Shown: positions 8,001-11,682 of the stretch, in pieces | Numbering within the stretch: position 1 is the stretch's first letter | Layout: every line of letters begins with the position of its first letter | DNA from: Phoronis ovalis | Taxonomy: Eukaryota; Phoronida; Phoronidae | Assembly: GCA_028565635.1 (NCBI GenBank) | Contig: JAOXYB010018994.1 | Location: 1-11,682, forward strand | Direction of reading: 5' to 3' | Length of the DNA: 11,682 nucleotides | The notes under the pieces: model-generated | What the model was told of the DNA's origin: nothing | The model's input: only the letters and a program-made list of their open reading frames with translations | Databases searched by the model: none | Position numbers and translations under genes: made by a program

Positions 8001-11000
8001 AAGCAATTTAGGTAAAATGGGAACATTCTCGTCAAAGTACTATTCACAATTCGAAAAATCCCCAGAAAGAGGTAACAAACAGCACTCAGATATACCTTTC
8101 CATACATAGTCTTGAACATTTTCTTAATTTCTTGTCTCTGTGTATTAGATCTTTGACTAATCAGGTTTATGATGGCTGCTTCATCAGTACCTGTGTATAT
8201 CATAAAATAAACATGTTTGCAAGTCTATGATCCAGTTATTGAAACATGCTTGTTATTTGAGGTCAAACACTTACAAATTATGTTCATTGTTTAGTAAAGT
8301 ACATACCTGCTAAAAAATACATCAACATTTATTATAAGAAGCATCCCATCACATAGAAACACCTACCTAAACCTTTCATAGCTTTCCTGAGAATTTCTGC
8401 ATCAGACTCTACATTGAATGGTTTTGCTGGTTTAACGGTTCCCTCAAATCTTTCTGCCGTACCATAAACTTTCATTTTCTCAAAGTCTTGTAACAACTGT
8501 TGATTGCCTGGTGGGACTTGACCTGCTGGAACACCTAACAAAGAATTTTGGAAAAAAATAATACTTTAGAAAAAAGAACCAGCTCTTTACCAGAAATTTG
8601 GAAGGTTTTCATACAGGAACAAAAATAAATACAGGTGGTTATTATATAATGTACTTTGACAGCATAACCTATTTATATCAAAAATCAAATCAAGTATAGA
8701 TTAATTTTAATACTAGAAACACCAGGGTATAAAAGGTACTTCATAAAAATTAAAGTGTACTGTTCAACATATATTCATACCTCCCACTGGAACTTGATAC
8801 GTAGCTGGCGGTGGTGCTTGTCCTTGATGACCCCCTGTTGGAGGGGCGTGACCTGGGTAACCTGCTGCAGGAATGACTTGACCAGCTGGTGGCATTTGCC
8901 CAGGGAAACCCATTGATCCAGCTGGGGGTGGTGCTTGTCCTGGGTACCCTCCAGCCATAGGTACTTGACCAGCTGGTGGCATCTGACCAGGATAACTTGA
9001 TGACCCAACAGGAGCTTGACCTGGAAATCCTCCTGGTGCTGGAAAATTGGTATGTATGAAGCAATATGTTTGCTTGCAACCACAAGTAATGTGAAACATG
9101 TAGCAGAGAATGTGATTTACATATCTAAAATAGCAGATAAAACACATGTTTATAGAATTTGCAGCAGAGCAGCATCACAGCATAGCACCTATTTGACCAT
9201 GATACTACAGGCAAGTATAAACCAAGAACATCTAGAATTCATATAATTTTAACTATTTAAGCTACAGAAGTTCTTACTTATGTATTACCTGGTTGAGAAT
9301 ATGGCTGTGATGACGGAGGCCCACCTGGTGGTACAAATGGAGAATCACCATATGGAGTAACGCCAGGTTGCCCTGAATAAGAAGCTCCACCTGGTGGAGC
9401 TTGAAATGGATCAGGACCAGTAGGAGGAGGTATGGGAGCACCCATTGACCCTGAAAAAGATAAAATATAACTATGCATAATTATACTTGTTTTGAAATAC
9501 TGCTGGATCTAGCACATCAGTCTTGTTGGCTGTATTATTTAGGTTTATCAAACAAGTTGCTTGTTAGCGTAACTGCATCAAGCGTTTATTTTAGATCATT
9601 TACTGTTATTCCTATGGGGAATCGCTTATTGAAATACACCACATCAGGAGGCAATATCAACATTCAATAAGCATGGTATAAGAAAGCACTCTTTCAGAAT
9701 CCTTAAATTAATGTACATCGCAGAGAAATCTAACTTACCTGGTTATAGCCAGTTAAATGGTGTATAACGATACATCATTATGGTCAACATAAGTGTGTCA
9801 TGTATAGTTTACACTTGTCCCAAAATAAAATTTTGCACTATTGTAATGAAAAGCAGAAAATTTCTTAAATTGTTATTTGTAAGGTTGCAACATACATAAT
9901 GAATATCAAATTTTTATATTGCGTTATTTTTAATATAATTTATGAAACACCATAATTTATAAATTAATTAACAAATGAAAAGTGATCGTCAGCGTATTAT
10001 TCAAAATATTGCAGCACCAATTACTTCCAAGTAAGAAATATTTAAACTTCCAAGCTCCTGTAGAGGAAGGAATTAAAACAGCTAAATAATGCTTTAATAG
10101 CCTAATATTTATGCAAGAATCAAGCCCCATAACATCAGCACTGGTTAGTACCGCGGTCCACCTGAAAGTTAAAAAGCTGCTATTAAGAACTACATTTAAA
10201 CACCATCTGTAACAATTTCTATAAAGAGAAATGTTGAAAAGCTTGAGATCCCATGAATGCATAATTTTGGAACATTTTCACAATTTTCTGTTTATGGAAT
10301 GTTCTGCAACATATGAAATACACAATGGAACATAAGAATTCGCATAGACATCTTGGATATCTAAGATATAAAACCTTCTGCAAACAGAAACATATGAGAA
10401 AGGTCATCTGTTGATCATGTTATTCTGGGTCCCTTAGTCTTTTCTAGGATTCTCTTTGTAACAGTTGCAGATGGTGTATACCAGTAACAGATAATGTGTA
10501 TCGATTACAGATAGTTGTTTCATAGTAATTGCTGTAGATTTAGTATAACCATTCTCTGAACAGAACTAAGGCACCAGTTGTAACTAATACTCATAAGTTA
10601 TCCTCACTAGCTATTATATAAGCAAAGCAAACATATTTCTGCATTATGTTCCAGCTCTCTTTTTTCATTTTACTCTTTACATCGCAATTTATTAAAATTC
10701 AAAATACTAATATTTGCAATCAGATAAAAGCTTAATGATAAGGTTAATGGACAACTATAGCAAACTTCACAACATATTAATAATCTAACCTTTGGGGGGC
10801 ATTTGATGCTGAGTAAATATTTTGATACAAAGTGGTATAAATAATGATCACTTAATAAATTTTTAAAACAAAACTTTTACTCCTCCCCCCCCCCAAAAAA
10901 AAGGGACTGAGTTCTGTCTACATATTTTAGAATAAATTAGCTAATTTTGACTGTTGGTACCTGGATAAGGTTGTTGCCCTGGATATTGTTGACCACCATG

Positions 11001-11587
11001 TGGTTGTTGCCCTGGATACTGTTGACCTGAATGTGCTTGTTGCCCTGGATACTGTTGTCCAGGAAATGGCTGTTGTCCTGGGTAACTCCCAGCAGGTGGG
11101 GCCATAAATGGGGGTGCTCCAGTACTACCAGCAGGATAGCCTTAGAAAGCAAGCAATAAAGAAAGAAATGTTAATCATGATAAGTCTCTCATGCACCAAC
11201 TCAACTTTAACCTCAGTTGCCTATTCTCCAAACCAGTAAGCAGCTTAAATTTAGAGTATCCTTGCGCTGCAAGTGCCATCTGAATGTCCCAGAAGTAGAG
11301 TATGAATAACAAATATTACTTTTGAAAAGAAATTTTACCGATTCTGAAATTCACACTAATTTTTCTCATAAATATAGATTGCAACAGCACCATTGGAGTT
11401 ATTAGTGCATTCATAGCAGTATAAACCATACCCTAACAAGTGTCACATATCATCTTCCCACTTGTGTAAAAACACATTAATATGTTCAATAGTTCATACC
11501 TGTTGCATGAGGGTACACAGCACCTGCTGGAGGATGCATGCCTCCATAGGGTTGAGAAGGTGGAACTACAGTTCCTGTTGGGTATCC
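4944..11587 (-). CDS. ANXA7: Annexin A7 (synexin)-like protein with Pro/Gly-rich tail, 12 exons visible, start outside window
   Basis: Twelve exons join in phase into 587 codons and a TAA stop. Residues 1-240 of the visible part are rich in Pro, Gly, Gln and Tyr; residues 269-587 form four annexin repeats. The type II calcium sites (GxGT, then an acidic residue 39 positions after the Thr) are GLGT 284-287/Glu326, GLGT 356-359/Asp398, KWGT 454-457/Glu496 and GAGT 529-532/Asp571; KWGT in repeat 3 is common in the family. [21 protein letters not shown] and the C-terminal IVG resemble vertebrate ANXA7 more than ANXA11. The family binds acidic membranes with calcium, and ANXA7 promotes vesicle aggregation and fusion; low-complexity tails of ANXA7/11 can self-associate. 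An insertion of about 14 residues lies between repeats 2 and 3. Only the initiating exon(s) seem missing. The family is certain; the exact orthology is probable. Confidence 0.95.
5459..5571 (-). CDS. ANXA7: Annexin exon K (start of repeat 4)
   Basis: A 113-bp exon from a TTTCAG acceptor: [37 protein letters not shown], residues 510-546. The calcium loop is GAGTDD (529-534). Donor GAG/GTAAAG, phase 0. The plus-strand open stretch over the same bases is an antisense shadow. The intron to exon L (5070-5458) is plain AT-rich sequence. Confidence 0.96.
5689..5764 (-). CDS. ANXA7: Annexin exon J (repeat 3)
   Basis: A 76-bp exon: [20 protein letters not shown], then GFKAL, residues 484-508. Glu496, within DREMSGD, completes the repeat 3 calcium site. 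It ends in phase 1 before a GTGAGT donor, and the split Val joins exon K. Confidence 0.96.
5765..6563 (-). other. Annexin intron between exons I and J (799 bp)
   Basis: GT-AG intron. It has a C-rich stretch around 5980-5993 and a near-perfect 20-bp palindrome at 6365-6384. A 90-codon minus-strand open stretch (6138-6410) has no recognisable features and is interpreted as chance. Confidence 0.7.
6564..6776 (-). CDS. ANXA7: Annexin exon I (linker and repeat 3)
   Basis: A 213-bp exon in phase 0 at both ends, residues 413-483. It begins GNR, then a Gln-rich stretch (about 416-434) that is longer than in other annexins, then [18 protein letters not shown] and [10 protein letters not shown] of repeat 3. 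KWGT replaces GxGT, as in repeat 3 of several annexins. Donor AAG/GTATGA. Confidence 0.95.
7169..7248 (-). CDS. ANXA7: Annexin exon H (end of repeat 2)
   Basis: An 80-bp exon, also a typical vertebrate annexin exon length. It encodes [20 protein letters not shown] and LISCSQ, residues 387-412; Asp398 completes the repeat 2 calcium site and GDTSGHF is a family hallmark. It goes from a TTGTAG acceptor to CAG/GTAAGA, phase 0 out. The 392-bp intron before exon I (6777-7168) shows nothing notable. Confidence 0.96.
7576..7780 (-). CDS. ANXA7: Annexin exon G (end of repeat 1, most of repeat 2)
   Basis: A 205-bp exon starting [16 protein letters not shown] and containing TTYYDAWTL, the GLGTKES calcium loop and [13 protein letters not shown], residues 318-385. 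Glu326 completes the calcium site of repeat 1. The donor is unusual in having C at -1 (GAAC/GTATGT); the split codon with exon H reads His. The open frame continues into the 327-bp intron (7249-7575) without annexin similarity. Confidence 0.96.
8096..8190 (-). CDS. ANXA7: Annexin exon F (repeat 1)
   Basis: A 95-bp exon, the same length as the exon covering this part of repeat 1 in many vertebrate annexin genes (from memory). It encodes [20 protein letters not shown] to KMFKTMYGK, residues 287-317, and ends in phase 0 with GTATAT. The introns on either side (8191-8366 and 7781-8095) show nothing beyond AT-rich sequence. Confidence 0.96.
8367..8534 (-). CDS. ANXA7: Annexin exon E (end of tail, start of repeat 1)
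   Basis: A 168-bp exon, phase 1 at both ends, residues 230-285. [13 protein letters not shown] closes the tail; a charged linker ([12 protein letters not shown], then [11 protein letters not shown]) leads into [17 protein letters not shown], helix A of repeat 1 and the first calcium loop. Vertebrate ANXA7/11 have the same DAE-I/V-LRKAMKG-F-G string. The donor follows the first base of the Gly codon of GxGT. Confidence 0.95.
8781..9038 (-). CDS. ANXA7: Annexin tail exon D (PGQxPPAGQ repeats)
   Basis: A 258-bp exon, phase 1 at both ends, from a TTCCAG acceptor to a GGAG/GTATGA donor. It encodes residues 144-229, built from PGQ-A/M-PP and PPAGQV units. Two adjacent 29-residue blocks, each starting with [10 protein letters not shown], show an internal duplication. 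The other two minus-strand frames are also open for much of the exon, but only this frame joins in phase to its neighbours and keeps the Pro/Gly composition. Confidence 0.93.
8855..9028 (-). repeat. 87-bp duplication inside annexin tail exon D
   Basis: The plus-strand string ACCAGCTGGTGGCAT occurs at 8881 and at 8968, 87 bp (29 codons) apart. Similar flanking sequence (GGGTAACCTGCTGCAG against GGGTACCCTCCAGCC, and an upstream ACTTG) extends the match. The two copies have diverged enough that only patches remain identical. The outer limits given are approximate. Confidence 0.7.
9289..9450 (-). CDS. ANXA7: Annexin tail exon C
   Basis: A 162-bp exon, phase 1 at both ends, from a TTTCAG acceptor to a CCAG/GTAATA donor. 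Residues 90-143 are Pro/Gly/Ser-rich: [15 protein letters not shown], then [12 protein letters not shown] and [14 protein letters not shown]. There is no internal tandem repeat at DNA level. The 250-bp intron downstream (9039-9288) looks plain. Confidence 0.92.
10458..10528. repeat. Degenerate short tandem repeat
   Basis: About three copies of a unit of 22-26 bp resembling GTAACAGATAATGTGTAT (GTAACAGTTGCAGATGGTGT, then GTAACAGATAATGTGTAT, then TTACAGATAGTTGTTTCAT). Intronic, imperfect and possibly an old tandem duplication. Confidence 0.4.
10885..10902. repeat. Homopolymer pair C10A8
   Basis: Ten C followed directly by eight A on the plus strand, about 60 bp beyond exon B inside the following intron. 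A likely slippage or assembly-error site. No function is implied. Confidence 0.9.
10961..11092 (-). repeat. 33-bp coding minisatellite (about 4 units)
   Basis: The plus-strand string TTGTTGCCCT and its variants recur at exactly 33-bp steps, starting at 10971, 11004, 11037 and (as CTGTTGTCCT) 11070. In protein each unit is 11 residues of the form [13 protein letters not shown]. Units at the low-coordinate side are nearly identical in DNA, which suggests recent unequal exchange or slippage; the unit at the high-coordinate side is more diverged. Confidence 0.9.
10961..11140 (-). CDS. ANXA7: Annexin tail exon B (YPGQQ repeats)
   Basis: A 180-bp exon, phase 1 at both ends, residues 30-89 of the visible protein. 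After [18 protein letters not shown] it encodes a series of YPGQQ units with 11-residue spacing. The acceptor is a rarer AAG type and the donor (CAG/GTACCA) is the weakest in the gene, so inclusion may be variable. The reading frame and composition match the adjoining tail exons. Confidence 0.88.
11500..11587 (-). CDS. ANXA7: Annexin tail exon A (first visible)
   Basis: From a TTGCAG acceptor to a CAG/GTATGA donor. It encodes [16 protein letters not shown] and more Pro/Gly/Tyr-rich sequence ending in HAT, residues 1-29, and passes out in phase 1. It begins in phase 0, so one or more exons with the initiator Met lie to the right; 11588-11682 is the 3' end of that intron, with a pyrimidine tract before the acceptor. 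The following intron (11141-11499, 359 bp) shows nothing notable. Confidence 0.87.
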
Positions 11588-11682
11588 CTGCAACAAAGAA
11601 CACAGTTGAAAAACTCTTGACCATCAAGCCGTTTTTAGAAATTCTTTATTACAGTTTACATTGATAAATTATGCTGGTTCCC

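Larger units (their letters stand above)
9451..10960 (-). other. Annexin intron between tail exons B and C (1510 bp)
   Basis: The largest intron of the gene. It holds a C10A8 run at 10885-10902, a weak degenerate tandem repeat around 10458-10528 and very AT-rich stretches. I looked for further Pro/Gly-rich exons on the minus strand; two isolated splice-site-like signals (near 9738 and 10162) do not form usable exons in the required phase. Confidence 0.65.

Noticed and set aside
9734-9760. Consensus donor CCAG/GTAAGT on the minus strand inside the large annexin intron, possibly ending an extra tail exon
   Set aside because: In the phase required by the neighbouring exons (phase 1) an in-frame TAA lies just before the donor, and no AG acceptor with a suitable tract is near.
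10130-10166. Good acceptor (TTTTTAACTTTCAG) followed by GGA CCG CGG on the minus strand, looking like the start of another Gly/Pro exon
   Set aside because: The frame meets TAA after five codons, and a donor before it would give a length that is not a multiple of three, breaking the frame.
9957-10262. 101-codon minus-strand open stretch in the annexin intron
   Set aside because: No Pro/Gly composition, no similarity that I recognise, no splice sites joining it in phase; best explained as chance.

Overview
This is AT-rich genomic DNA from an invertebrate animal. It has intron-split genes with GT-AG splice sites, metazoan-specific protein families and short introns of about 0.1 to 1.5 kb. I cannot place the phylum from sequence alone. 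Two protein-coding genes lie head-to-tail on the minus strand and both run off the window. I reconstructed them exon by exon by matching splice sites, and every junction keeps phase.

Right part (11587 down to 4944): an annexin A7 (synexin)-like gene. Twelve coding exons are visible and the start codon lies beyond the right edge. They give 587 codons plus a TAA stop. The first about 240 residues are a Pro/Gly/Gln/Tyr-rich low-complexity tail spread over four exons. A four-repeat annexin core follows, with a calcium-site pattern in every repeat. The tail exons are phase-symmetric, one carries a 33-bp coding minisatellite and another an 87-bp internal duplication. The core has an extra stretch of about 14 residues between repeats 2 and 3.

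Middle (4943 to 3709): annexin 3' UTR with candidate poly(A) signals, a CTCF-like motif, and then the promoter of the next gene. That promoter has two CCAAT boxes 31 bp apart and an M-box/CLEAR-like GTCACATGAC overlapping a CRE half-site.

Left part (3708 down to 83): the 5' end of a folliculin-interacting protein (FNIP) gene, five coding exons and 183 complete codons, continuing off the left edge. FNIP with folliculin acts at the lysosome in Rag/mTORC1 and TFEB/TFE3 control. The M-box-like site suggests a feedback loop, but this is inference.

I saw no rRNA, tRNA, CRISPR array or recognisable transposon. I found no clearly new molecular system. The points of interest are regulatory motifs, the modular repeat-bearing tail and the lineage-specific linker insertion.
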